Source: Ascaphus truei
Taxonomy: Eukaryota; Chordata; Amphibia; Anura; Ascaphidae
Length of the DNA: 64,000 nucleotides
Assembly (NCBI GenBank): GCA_036426205.1
Contig: CM071569.1
Span: 124,001 to 188,000, forward strand
Reading direction: 5' to 3'
Below, piece after piece: positions 25,301 through 34,263 of the stretch. Each line of letters starts with the position of its first letter. Positions within the stretch are counted from its first letter, which is position 1. Made by a program: the position numbers and the translations under genes. The notes below the pieces were generated by a model. That model was not told the origin of the DNA, searched no databases, and saw only the letters and a program-made list of their open reading frames with translations.

Positions 25301-27302
25301 CCTTAGATTTAGCTGTGAGTAGGTCATTGGTTACTTTTGTTAGTGCTGTCTCGGGGGAGTGTAGAAGATGGAAACCAGAGAGTTGGAAGAGAGAAATTGC
25401 ATCCAGCATTTGTACACAAGTCACTAAGTAGCTTGGAGGCAAAGGGGATAAGTGAGAGGGCAGTAGTTAGAGGGGGAGGATGAGTCAAGTGAGGGTTTCT
25501 TGAGTAGCATCTTTGCTAATAAATCATAAAACACTCCATTTAATTGTACATGTGTAACTGTCCCTTTCTCTGCCCTATGAAGTATTGGCATGTCAAAAAA
25601 TCTACGGTTATCTATAGTACATGGTTTTTTTAGTCTTGTTGCCTTCAATTTTGGGGGATCAGGGACTTATAAAAGTATAGAACCCAGCTCAAATAAATCA
25701 ACATTTCTCCCCATTTCATGAGATGTGATAAAACAGAAATACAGGCAAATGTATAATCATTAATAAAGTATCTAAGATTATTACCTTCAAACATAAGGGA
25801 TTAACAAAACTTTTATTGAATGAAGAATGATGATTTTTTTCTATAAACAATTATACAGGCTATTCTGTTTTTTTTTTAAATTTCTCTAAATACAAATTGT
25901 GTCATATTCTCACCTGTAGTTGTTTTTAGACTGAATCCGTAGCTACCTCCATCCTTATCCAGATAGCAAAGTCGTGGTCTTGGTACCAGATTTTTATCCC
26001 CATTTACCTCTGGTTGCTTAGAAGGCTGGCTAGCTGCTGCTTGCATACCAGGTTGGCTGGCTGCGGGTTGTTTAGCAGGTGGGCTGGCTGCTGCTTGCTT
26101 AGCAGGTTGGTTTGAATTCTTGTTGAGTGCTGAGAGGTCTTCTCCATTTTTCTTTGCATTTTCATAGGTAGCTTCATCCAAAACTAAAAGCGTTACAGAA
26201 TTGCCACTTGCCTTTATGAGACCTACCACCTACGGAGGAAACACTTGTAAAATTCAGTACGTTGGTGTGACTTAAATATCCCCCAAAGTGCCTTAAAAGT
26301 TAAAGCAGTGGCTCTGTGTCTGTGTTAAATGTCTCTGATCGCTACACTAAATGATTGTGCTGATTGTATAGGATAATTTCCATATGCAGATAAAGTATAT
26401 GCGACAAGGTATGCTAACGATATACTGTATTTAATTTCCATGACACTGAAGAGGACTAACTGAATGTATTCAAAGAAACTAGAACTATACAGTTTTCAAA
26501 GGAAGGTGCAGATATTTCCTCTGTATTGTAGGCTGATTTGAACTTTGCACTGAAGGATGGATTGCACTTAACTGATTGATTCTCCAGATAAGGATCTCAA
26601 TACATATGTTGAAGTGAATGTTTCTAAAAGCAGTTGTAGCTTATAACACTGGCGAGGGTTGCATGATACCGTAGGTTGCAGCGTATTGTGATATAATATG
26701 TAATATTCAAGTTTGAATACATATAGTATGTACTGTAGTCTTTTGTACTTGCAGATGGACATTCTATACAAGATCTAACCTGTCCAAGCCAATATATACA
26801 ATACTAGCTGTACCCAGCATAACATACGCTGATCTAGGAGATACTGTATGAAAAGTTATTAAACATTACTGTTTGTTTTTACCCTCCCTGTAATGCCTTG
26901 CTGTCTCTTGCTCCCACTTCCCCCACCTTAGGCCTGGGACCCGCTGCGCTCGTTGGCGCGGGCGGCAATGTAGCGAGTTCCCCACCAGCAGGGGAATCCT
27001 TGCGAGCCGGTCCCGGTCCCCCCTGGCTGCACAGCTGATCACACGCTGTGGCGCGTCAGCCGCTAGGAGACACCACAGAATGGTGTTTCTTAGAGTTGAC
27101 GCGTCACGTGGTGTGGCTGTGAGCCAATGGGGAGGGGAGGCTGCGGGAGGAGGAGAGGCTTCGGGGAGCGGGGAGGAGTGTGGAGTGAAAGCAGCGTGAG
27201 TGCCTGTCTGTGTGTGTGTCTGAGTGCGTGAGTGCCTGCCTGTGTGTGTGTGTCTGTGTGTGTGTATGTGTGTGCCTGTCTGCGTGCGTGCCTGTCTCTG
27301 TC

Positions 27303-27334
<32 letters not shown>

Positions 27335-30300
27335 AGTGCCTGCGTGTGTGTGTTTTTTTTACTTACCTGCAGCCCGTGGAGGGAGGGGGAGGAAGAGTAG
27401 CGGGTCCCTCCGCTCAAGCCACGCCCCCCCCCTCCCTGTCAATCCTCCCACTCCCGCCCACCTCCCGCTCCGGCCCCTCACGTCATGGCCGCGCCCCCTC
27501 ACGTCATGGCCGCGCCCCCCCCGACCCGTTTGGCCACGCCCCCCCCGCTCCGAGAAAAGTATCCTGTAGACCGCAGATCGCGGTACAGCGAGTTGCATGC
27601 GCCGCCGGCAAGCAAGCCAGCCGTGCGGACGCGTGCAACGGGACCTTAGCCTTACTCTCTCCTCCATCATGCCCTGCTCCTCTTTGCACTCTATCAACCC
27701 CTCTTGTTGCACTCCCTGCCTTTCTGTGTCTGCTCCTCTCTGTGCACACTACACTCTCTCCCGTCCTACTTATTTAATCTGTCTCCTTCTCTCCTTGCTG
27801 TCACTGTTTCCTCCTCCTACAGACTGTGTTGTCTCTCGTCCCCTCTCTTTGCACTCCTTCCTGCCCAATATGCACACTGCTCTCCATTCCCTCCTTCTCA
27901 TCATCCCTCTGTCTCCTCTTCTCCTTGCTCACTCTGTCTTTTCCTCTCCTTGCTGCCTCTCTCTGCCTCCTCTCCCCTCGTTGCTGTGTCTCCTCCCCTC
28001 CCACCTCCATCATGTCCTGCTCCTCTTTGCACTATTTGCCTTACTGTGTCTGCTCCTTACAGTCCATACTACATTCCCTCCTCATCTGTTTCCTATTGTA
28101 CTTGCTGTCTCAATTGCCATACAAATCCCCTACCCCAGTGTTTCCTTGGTGAGTGAGAGGCTGCTCAGTCTAACACAGAGCGGGAGAGATGTGCAGTCTT
28201 TTTTGCTGTCTCTGTGTAAGTGACAGGCTGCTCAGTCTATCACAGAGGAGGAGGGATGTGCCTCCTCACTGGCTGTTTCTGGACGATTGACAGGGTGATC
28301 CACCTATCACAGAGAGATGTGCAGACATCTATATATATATATATATATATATATAATCTATCTATATATATGTAAGGGGTCACCCCCGGTTCCCCTATTT
28401 TCTTTATACCCCTGTGGCAGTGGGGGAAGGGGACGGCGACTTCTCCCCGGCGGGCACCGCCCTCTTGGTTTTTGCGCGAGCTTCGCCAATGCGCAGTAAA
28501 GATCGCACACACGACCCCCATAGAAAAGGAGCTTTGCCAAGGACTACAATTCCCAGCAGCCTCTGGGGATGACTTTCAGCCACTTCACCTTTGTCACAGG
28601 CAGCATTGAAGCCAATAGATCTGGCAGATCCTCATGCTGCAGAGTTGCAACAATGTTGTGTGCAGACAGTGTTTTTGTCAGTTGCAGCACGTTGGGCAGC
28701 CAGACCGCGAGCAGCCCAGGGAGGAGGTAGGGTACAGGAGTCGGGGACTCCCTGTACTAGGCCACACCCCCCAGGGCCCGAGTATCTCAGCTCCCCAGTA
28801 GGTGAGTGTGCCAGGGGCAGCCCTCAGGTTAGGGACCCTGCCACTTACATTATGGGGAGCTGGGAAAGAAAGGTTACGAGAGTTGGAGTCAGGGAGCTGT
28901 GGGGAAGGAAGGGTGCGGGGAGCGAGTGCACTCCTCCCCCATATATGTACCTACAGGTCCGGTACACCCCTGGCCCCAACTCCCCACTAGATTAGTGGGT
29001 AAGTGCTGAGGGAGGCCCAAGATAGGGGCTCTGCCCTTTGTAGAGTGCTGCCTTGTCAGAGTCACGGCTGTTAGTGCTGTGAGGTCTGACAGGCAGGCAC
29101 CTTGTTGGCAGCACACGTTGGCTGCAGCATCCAGTGAGCTACAGCTTGCTGCTGTAGGCGCTGGGACTCGTTTAGGTCTTAGTAAGTACAGTCAAGGCTG
29201 GGAAGAGTTAGGGGAGTGGCAGGTTATTAACCCCTGTTAGGCCTCTAGGAGTTTTCCCCAAAGCCACTTTAGGTTGCGGTACCACAGGGACAGGCCCTAG
29301 GTTGGGTTCCTGTCACTTTAGTACCAATGTTAGTTAGGGACTCAGCGAACGCTGCGTTTCCTGTAACGGTTCGGAACCCACGTTGGGGTCCGCAAGAACT
29401 ATTCCAGAGGGAAACCGCCCTGGCGGTCTGCGTACAAAGGAGTTCGTTGAGGATCAGACGGATTCATCACACGTCTGACCCTTTGCGAAGCCTTTGCTGA
29501 TCCGAGTACCGGAGTGCTCGGAAGGTACCATACCGTCATAAGTGCCCCAACGGGCCCCTTAGTGTAACTGTGACTGCGCAGTTCACCCACGTTCTCTCCA
29601 AGGGCTGGACATTGGGTGGGATTCTCGGGACACTGGGTGGGATCACTGTGTTGTGGGAGCGTCCTGCGCGACGCCGTAGGTTGTCATCCTCTAAGAGGGA
29701 CACAGGTTATATAAAGGTATTGGCGTGATTGTTATTTGCTTGTTAGTAAGTCACTCGTTAAATATAATATTCCCGGGTTGTGATTATTGTATTGTCCTGC
29801 GGGGAACCACTCCCCCTCTGGTGGGAGCCATCGCAGGTGGAGGCGCTGAATTGAGTAAGTGGTTACCCCTAGTATAATTGCCCCAGGTTCCCCGTGGCGG
29901 AAGCTCAGCCCTCTGCGAGCCAACAGGTAATGCACCACACCCTATGGTAAACACCGTATGTTCCTTGCCACCCACATCAAATCTGCGATTGGGGGGGACT
30001 ACCCTTACAATATATATAAATATATAGATGTATATCTATATATATATATATATATATATAATATCTAATATTAATCTATATATAGTAGTATATAATCTAT
30101 AGTAGTTGCATTGATCAATTAATAAGTTTAAAAAATGATAAATACGAGAGGAAAGTATCTGCACTTAATTGCCATCATTGAAAACTTGTTTCAATAATGT
30201 TCAACGTTCCAACAACTAACCTCAGCATGTTCTTGTTGATCCACAAATGCACCATTGACTCTGAGCACTCGGTCTCCATCTTTCATACCAGCTTTGTCAG

Positions 30301-30430
30301 CTGAGCTGTCCTTTTCGACAGACCGGATGAGGTGCCCAATTTCATCCTTCTCGATACGTAAGAAAAAACCATAGCCTTTCCCGTCCGGTTTGGTTACTGT
30401 GCATTCTCGGGGCGGAAGAGTAGAGGCCAT
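13050..30430 (-). CDS. pdzk1: PDZK1 (NHERF3) coding span, seven exons found, 3' end incomplete
   Basis: Seven exons (30221-30430, 25914-26229, 21573-21709, 20570-20765, 17145-17341, 16260-16523, 13050-13349) join in frame through GT-AG introns to give 540 codons; human PDZK1 is about 519. Four PDZ domains are present, with carboxylate-binding loops GYGF at 19-22, SYGF at 166-169, GYGF at 274-277 and GYGF at 422-425. Linkers and order match PDZK1, including FHLNAI in PDZ4 and YFKAKKIPI after it. The known role is a cytoplasmic scaffold beneath apical membranes of kidney, gut and liver cells that binds the C-termini of transporters and of the HDL receptor SR-BI. Exon 7 ends in a strong donor, so a short final exon with the stop codon is missing. 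Unusual points are an alanine/glutamine-rich PDZ1-PDZ2 linker and a PPSY motif near the C-terminus. Confidence 0.93.
13350..16259 (-). other. pdzk1: PDZK1 intron 6
   Basis: Non-coding. It contains a poly-C run at 15151-15167, short tandem TGATGTCACTGTG units at 15579-15650 and an ATT microsatellite at 15868-15888. No ORF with support and no recognised transposon ends. Confidence 0.6.
16260..16269 (-). promoter_or_regulatory. pdzk1: PDZK1 intron 6 donor region
   Basis: CAG|GTAAAG on the minus strand fixes the end of exon 6. It gives a phase-0 join FIKQ|VVKGG that matches the family through PDZ4. Confidence 0.8.
16260..16523 (-). CDS. pdzk1: PDZK1 coding exon 6 (PDZ3-PDZ4 linker, start of PDZ4)
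   Basis: Encodes residues 353-440. It opens with the conserved SPFLYLQ, then a proline/valine/alanine-rich linker of about 45 residues, then [20 protein letters not shown] of PDZ4. The acceptor is ATTTCAG|GCT and the donor AACAG|GTAAAG. Confidence 0.92.
16560..17008. mobile_element. foldback MITE with about 330-bp interior, PDZK1 intron 5
   Basis: The left end CCAGGGATGCTCAATTACAG is inverted at the right as CTGGAGTTGAGCACCCGTGC (16982-17001). The same GTCCTCAG/GGAGGACTGGAGTT ends are seen in the family at 5278 and 30660. The interior (about 16640-16960) is AT-rich and non-coding. The element sits inside the short intron between exons 5 and 6 and fills most of it. Confidence 0.65.
17145..17341 (-). 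CDS. pdzk1: PDZK1 coding exon 5 (PDZ3 body)
   Basis: Encodes residues 288-352 after a split glycine. It carries [29 protein letters not shown] and the final strand [16 protein letters not shown]. The acceptor is GTTGCAG|GT and the donor CACTG|GTGAGG. Confidence 0.92.
17985..20130. mobile_element. repeat element carrying the 20-bp minisatellite, PDZK1 intron 4
   Basis: The edges resemble those of a dispersed family: the right edge ends in AAAATGTGCCCATCTCTAC and the left edge carries GGATGGACGAACCAGTCC, a possible degenerate inverse. Family relatives are seen near 3875-3990 and at 23060-23230 (ending GCCCATCTCTAC). The interior is almost entirely the minisatellite. Class is not certain (TIR-type suspected); boundaries are approximate. 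Confidence 0.5.
18238..19985. repeat. 20-bp minisatellite, about 85 units
   Basis: The core unit is GATTGTGGAATCCCTGGATG, with variants ending CCCGGATG, CCCAGATG and CCTGGTTG and occasional 1-4-bp indels. Because 20 is not a multiple of 3, all three frames cycle through one 20-residue string rich in W, N, P, D and G. That explains the many overlapping open frames. It lies in PDZK1 intron 4. Confidence 0.93.
20131..20569 (-). other. pdzk1: PDZK1 intron 4, right part
   Basis: Nothing recognisable apart from intron sequence between the minisatellite-bearing repeat and exon 4. Confidence 0.6.
20570..20765 (-). CDS. pdzk1: PDZK1 coding exon 4 (end of PDZ2, start of PDZ3)
   Basis: Encodes residues 222-286 plus one base. 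It completes PDZ2 with [18 protein letters not shown] and begins PDZ3 with [14 protein letters not shown]. The acceptor is GACGCAG|GTG and the donor AGAG|GTAAAT. The 809-bp reach back to exon 3 makes intron 3 one of the shortest. Confidence 0.92.
21573..21709 (-). CDS. pdzk1: PDZK1 coding exon 3 (PDZ2 core)
   Basis: Encodes residues 177-221 after a split glycine codon. It contains [18 protein letters not shown] and [13 protein letters not shown], the middle of PDZ2. The acceptor is TTGCAG|GT and the donor AAAAG|GTAACA. Confidence 0.92.
21850..22112 (+). mobile_element. CORE-type SINE, PDZK1 intron 2
   Basis: The tRNA-like head carries a B-box-like GGTTCAAGCTC at 21892. The central core, CCTGTGACCTTGGGCAAGTC, is the MIR/CORE-SINE signature. 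The tail contains TGTAAGCTCATCTGGGCAGG, GCGCTGTATGAAATAAAG and TTTTTATTATT, resembling an L2-type 3' end. RNA polymerase III transcription and mobilisation by an L2-like LINE are inferred from family knowledge. Orientation is opposite to PDZK1. Confidence 0.85.
22615..22868. repeat. GT-rich minisatellite
   Basis: Repeats around GGTGTGAGGGTGTGCAGGTG in PDZK1 intron 2. The histidine/threonine-rich minus-strand frames across it are artefacts. Confidence 0.85.
22870..24590 (-). other. pdzk1: PDZK1 intron 2, middle part
   Basis: No coding feature. The segment 23060-23232 (GGTGGATTTCACAAAATCCA ... GCCCATCTCTAC) is a fragment of the same dispersed family that borders the 20-bp minisatellite. Poly-G at 22960-22971 and CCCACC-rich DNA at 23028-23062 are low complexity. 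Confidence 0.5.
24590..25445 (-). mobile_element. L2/CR1-like LINE, ORF2 C-terminal part and 3' end
   Basis: The minus-strand translation contains [20 protein letters not shown] and [14 protein letters not shown], the diagnostic C-terminal motif of L2/CR1-type ORF2, and then [12 protein letters not shown] in another frame, so it is frameshifted. The 3' end near 24590 reads into a short ATT/ATC tail, typical of L2 elements. It is 5'-truncated, dead, and in the same orientation as PDZK1 in intron 2. Confidence 0.85.
25914..26229 (-). CDS. pdzk1: PDZK1 coding exon 2 (end of PDZ1, linker, start of PDZ2)
   Basis: Encodes residues 71-175 plus one base. The acceptor is CCGTAG|GTG and the donor ACAG|GTGAGA. 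It completes PDZ1 (SVTLLVLD) and starts PDZ2 ([14 protein letters not shown]). Between them lies an expanded linker of roughly residues 110-145 with repeated AKQ, AAAS and QP units. Confidence 0.92.
26815..28330. other. pyrimidine- and GC-rich segment in PDZK1 intron 1
   Basis: It starts near ATACTAGCTGTACCCAGCAT and contains a (GT)n-rich stretch (27200-27360). A GC-rich block at 27420-27620 carries two copies of CTCACGTCATGGCCGCGCCC (27477 and 27498). A long C/T-rich stretch of short motifs such as CTGCTCCTCTTTGCAC follows to about 28150. The open frames are low-complexity and judged non-coding. Possibly a transposon interior; no ends were established. Confidence 0.4.
28371..30009 (+). mobile_element. 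solo LTR L1 (1.64 kb), PDZK1 intron 1
   Basis: It begins TGTAAGGGGTCACCCC and ends GACTACCCTTACA, giving short inverted TGTAAGGG/CCCTTACA termini. It is flanked on both sides by AT-dinucleotide DNA. Near the 3' end it has a TATATAAAGG box (29709) and the block shared by all LTRs in this window: GTGGAGGCGCTG (29837), CCCCAGGTTCCCCGTGGCGG, and AACAGGTAATGCACCACACC. No internal region or partner LTR is nearby, so it is a solo LTR. Confidence 0.8.
30010..30105. repeat. AT microsatellite right of solo LTR
   Basis: Imperfect (TA)n with AATC and TAGTA interruptions. With 28331-28370 it brackets the solo LTR, so the insertion was into an AT tract. Confidence 0.8.
30221..30430 (-). CDS. pdzk1: PDZK1 coding exon 1 (start codon, most of PDZ1)
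   Basis: Encodes residues 1-70, starting [10 protein letters not shown], with the GYGF loop at 19-22 and the domain core [10 protein letters not shown]. The ATG at 30430 is two bases after an acceptor-like TGTTACAG, so the 5' UTR continues in an upstream exon. It ends GAG|GTTAGT in phase 0, and exon 2 continues PDZ1 with [10 protein letters not shown]. Confidence 0.92.
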
Positions 30431-30657
30431 TTCTGTAACAGATTCATGATGGCGTTATCATTGGGATAAATATATTGTAATATGACAGTTATCTGAAGCT
30501 TGTAGAAAGTGGCTGCGTCCCCCAGGGTAATCTGGAAAAGCTGCTGTTCCACAGGGAAGGAATTGAGGCGGCACAGATTTGCAGACACCATATTATACAG
30601 TATTAGTTCCACGTTTCCCTCAGACATATTGATGTACTGCAAATATTATCATCTCTA

Positions 30658-30800
30658 CACCAAGGGTGGCAAACTCGAGTCCTCAAGGGTCCACCAACAA
30701 GTCAAGTTTTCAGGATATCCCTTTTTCAGCACAGGTGGCACAATCAGTGGCTCAGTCTTGCCTGCAGATACTATATTTTGGTGCTATTCCAGAAATCATT
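30658..30800. mobile_element. foldback MITE fragment, copy 4
   Basis: Contains CTCGAGTCCTCAAGGGTCCA, TTTTCAGGATATCCCTTTTT and CAGCACAGGTGGCACAATCA. This is the left half of the family at 5278-5580. It lies just upstream of PDZK1 coding exon 1. Confidence 0.7.
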
Positions 30801-31101
30801 AGAAATGTAAACTTATACTAAATAAATATGCATTTTCTGAAGAAGCCGAAACATGGGTTATTATCTTTCTCTTTGTTTAAAACATTCTACAAATGAAGGG
30901 GATTATTTTCTTCGCTATGGGGACAACTGATCCCCCAACTTTCTGAAAGAATAAGTGGTTTCTGAGCATAGTCTGTACTGATTATTATATCCTTCCATCC
31001 TTCGCTCTAGCAGCAGCCGCCATTTTTAAAGCTCACGCAATCTTTGGAGAAGTTCTTACAAAACGAAATAATTCCGATTAATAGCAGAGTTCCAGCCTTA
31101 C

Positions 31102-31190
31102 CTTTGGGATGTAAGTGGAAAGGCGTCTCTCTCTCTCCCTCTCCCTAAGGATGTCAAGTCTTACTTTGAGCTGGCACAACACAGCTGGAC
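31102..31190 (-). promoter_or_regulatory. pdzk1: candidate PDZK1 non-coding first exon and proximal promoter
   Basis: On the minus strand a segment containing GAGAGGGAGAGAGAGAGACG ends CCCAAAG|GTAAGG, a strong donor, about 670 bases upstream of the acceptor next to the start codon. Just upstream of it are a CCAAT-like CCCAATCA and, on the plus strand, GGGCAAAGGTTGA (31198-31210), which matches a DR1 nuclear-receptor/HNF4 half-site pair. A DR1 site would suit a liver/kidney/gut gene, but exon use and start site are inferred and the left boundary is a guess. Confidence 0.4.
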
Positions 31191-31589
31191 TTTGATTGGG
31201 CAAAGGTTGATGTAAAAGATGATCTATTTAACTTCACTCTGGTGGATAACCAGCGCATTATATCTGCAGTAAATTAATTTCCTCTAACATGGAAACCTGT
31301 GATTTTTTTTTTACTACAACATCTACTACGTTTCTATACCCAAACTCCAAAATGGCTGCAATGCAGATACCAGTGAGTATGACTCACTAAGGGAATACAG
31401 TACATGTCTGTGAGACAGATGTCAATTAATGGCAAAAAGAGGCCTTTGTTGACAAGCATTTAACTTAAGATATATAATTGTCTATCAATAACAACAGTTT
31501 ATTTATTTAAATAAATGTAGCACTTTGTTTTACTCGGGAAATCATTAAACTATCACAGGTATCAAAGTGAACCTTTTTACTAGGGGCTC

Positions 31590-31780
31590 GCACTGATTGG
31601 ATGTTTTCAGCCGACAGCGCGCTGAAAAACAGCTTGGCTGTCGGCTGAAAACTCCAGCGCCTCAGCACGCCTGCGGACGCTCACGTGAGCCCCCTCTCAA
31701 GGCATCCTCATTGAGGATGCAGGGGCTCAGCGCGGAGCGTCCGCACGGCTCAGCGCGGCCTGTCCTTCTATGGACTCGGC
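31590..31780. repeat. GC-rich hairpin repeat
   Basis: Perfect 16-bp inverted arms GTTTTCAGCCGACAGC (31603-31618) and GCTGTCGGCTGAAAAC (31637-31652). They are followed by GCATCCTCATTGAGGATGC (31702-31720) and repeated CTCAGCGCGG motifs. Probably a foldback MITE. Confidence 0.7.
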
Positions 31781-31799
31781 CTTATGGTGAAAACAGGGA

Positions 31800-32976
31800 A
31801 GAAGGGGGAGCAGGGGTCAGCAGTAAAACTTCATAAGACTCCTAATGGGAACCTACAAATGCTCACACCCTCAATGACATAAACAATGAGTGAAACTTTA
31901 AAACCAGCAGTGGGGGGGTTTAAAAAATGAATAGAATAACAATATACTACTTACACGGCCATGTGTAAGTACAGGCTCATAAAGGGTTCTTTGTCAGATA
32001 TAGCCTCTTAATAGAGTCCTCTATTCATCCATGTCTTTCTAATGAGACGTTTTCAGATGACTGGATGACGTCACTGCCATGGGTCTCCTCCAGACACAGG
32101 AAAGATATTGGAGCGAGTGTTCAAAATTAAAATGACAATTTATTAGAATGACATCAAATGTCCACTCACAAGTAGGGAAAGTCCGTGTCAGCAACTCAAG
32201 GGATCCAGCTCGACTCTTGCAAGCTCTAGTACTTCGCCTCCGCGTCCAGTATGAAGAAAGCTGCTCAGCTGGTAAAAATGAGTGTCGCCGGGTCACTACG
32301 GAAGCCTCGTGACAATCCAAGAACAAAGATGGAGCAACGCGTTTCACCGTAAAACGGCTTCCTCAGGCTCAATTAAAGTGCTGGGTCTGTTCCCCATCTC
32401 TTAAATAGTGTTTGTAATTAGTCCCAACAGAATCTGATGTGTCATGAATGCATAATCAGTTCGATTAGAAACCCTGCTGCTGCAATACAGGCTCATGCCT
32501 CATTGGCTGTCCTCGGTGATGATGTCACTATTCTTTATAAACAGATTGGCAGAAAATATGTATGCAAAGATCCCTCTCACTAGATGCATGGACTTAGTCA
32601 TATTGGAAGCTGTTTAGAAACTGTTAAAATACCTTTCACATTCAAAATATATAATAGATAAACCTACATTGAAGAACCTTTTATAAACATAAAATCGAAC
32701 TGTACTAACATCCGCATTACAGTCCATTGCAAATGGAATGGCAACCAAATCATGTTGTGTGATTGTTTTCGACTCCTTATCCATGACGTGATTGTGTTGC
32801 GAACTAGCTTCTTCTAGGTATTTGGTTCTAGGCATTATAGTATACTGTACATACTTAAAATTATGTTTTTATACACAGACTATTCCTCCTTTGATATTAT
32901 GATTTTCTTCAGGTATCAAAGAAAGGAATTACTGTTGCGTAAGTGTGTTTGTCATTATGTATTTTAATAATAAAGT
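31800..32976. other. intergenic, repeat remnants
   Basis: 32040-32400 carries GCAACGCGTTTCACCG followed by CTTCCTCAGGCTCAA, a motif pair repeated in amphibian non-coding repeats and related to ACGCGTTTC at 7294. No coding sequence supported. Confidence 0.4.
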
Positions 32977-34263
32977 TTATTTTAAAATAATTTTTAATTT
33001 AGTGTAGAATTTGGTGAATTCCTCTGCTATTTTTTTTTCGTTATATTGGAGTTCACCAGAGTTATTCCTGATCGCCGTGATTTGCGACCTTTTCTGTATG
33101 CCTCGTAACTTGCTGGCAAGAAGTCTATCGGCCTTGTTCCCTTTATCGTAATACCTTTGACCCGTCCATCTAAGAGCTTTTTCTACATCTTCTAATTGGA
33201 TGATCCTTAGATCGTTTCGAGCAGTTGTCAACTGTTTATAGATTCTCCGGGAGGGGTTATTTTTACGCTTTTGCTCTAGATCGATTATTTTGTCTGTGAG
33301 CTCTTTAGATAATCTGAGTTTGGTTTTCTTCCGGTGGGAGGCAATCGAGATAAGATTTCCTCGAATTGTCACCTTATGGGCTTCCCACAGGCTTGCTGGA
33401 GAGGCTACGGAGCCTGTGTTTATTCTGAAGTATTCCCTAAGGGATTTTTTGAGTTCCAGCACTGTCCCGGAGTGGTTCAGTAAGGAATCGTTTAATTTCC
33501 AGCAGTACGAAATAGTTTTCCCGAAGGGGATGGACAGGGTCATGGTGATGGGAGCATGATCTGACCATGTAATTGGGCCGATATCTGTATCAGTGGTAGC
33601 CTCTAGTACGTTCTTAGAAGCAAGGAAGTAGTCAATATGGGAGTAAGACTGGTGGGGCGCCGAGTAAAAAGTGTAATCTCTCTGTCCCTGATGCTGTGTT
33701 CTCCAAATGTCTACCAGAGAAAAGTCTCTCATAATATCCTTAAATTTTTTCCCCAGTCTTTGTGACTGAGTGGAGTGTTGTCGCCCTGGTTGGCTCGATT
33801 TGTCTTCCTTTGGGTTGAGAGCCATATTTAAATCCCCTGCAATGAGTATTGAGGATAGGTATTGTGGGTCAATTTCTTCCAGAACCTTTTTAAGAAATTC
33901 AGTCTGGTTTTCGTTTGGGGCGTATAGGTTAATAAGGGCGATTGACGTGCCGGATAGTGAGCCATAGACTACAATGAATCTCCCCTCTGGATCTGCCTGA
34001 ATTTTTGTTAAATTAAATGGGGTGCCCTGTTGGAACAGAATGGCAACCCCTCTACGCTTGCTGCTGAAAGATGAGAAATAACTCATCGGGAATGCATGCT
34101 GGAATATTTTAGGCGGCTCTTGTGACGTGAAGTGCGTCTCCTGGAGGAAAACAACGTCCCCTCCTGTTTTCTTTATCTCCTGGAGGGCCAGGCGTCGCTT
34201 TCTATTATTGTGGAGTCCCTTCACGTTGAGGGAGATAATTTTCAGGGCTTTTTGGTGAGACAT
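32977..34263 (-). mobile_element. Tx1/L1-like LINE ORF2, endonuclease half
   Basis: An uninterrupted 428-codon frame starts MSHQKALKIISLNVKGLHNN. It carries the full apurinic-endonuclease signature: N in SLNVKGLHN (11-19), QETHF with E42, GDLNMALN (143-150), YSHIDYFL (207-214) and SDHAPIT (234-240). The spacer helix region follows. The frame then ends at FYTKLKIILK, before any reverse-transcriptase motif, running into A/T-rich DNA with AATAAA. The element is therefore 3'-truncated, unlike the usual 5' truncation of LINEs. Assignment to the Tx1-like branch of L1 is from motif style. Confidence 0.88.

Noticed and set aside
26866..28223. ORFs of 180-210 codons over GT-rich and C/T-rich DNA
   Set aside because: Low-complexity cysteine/valine and leucine/proline/serine strings with no conserved motif; strands and frames overlap.
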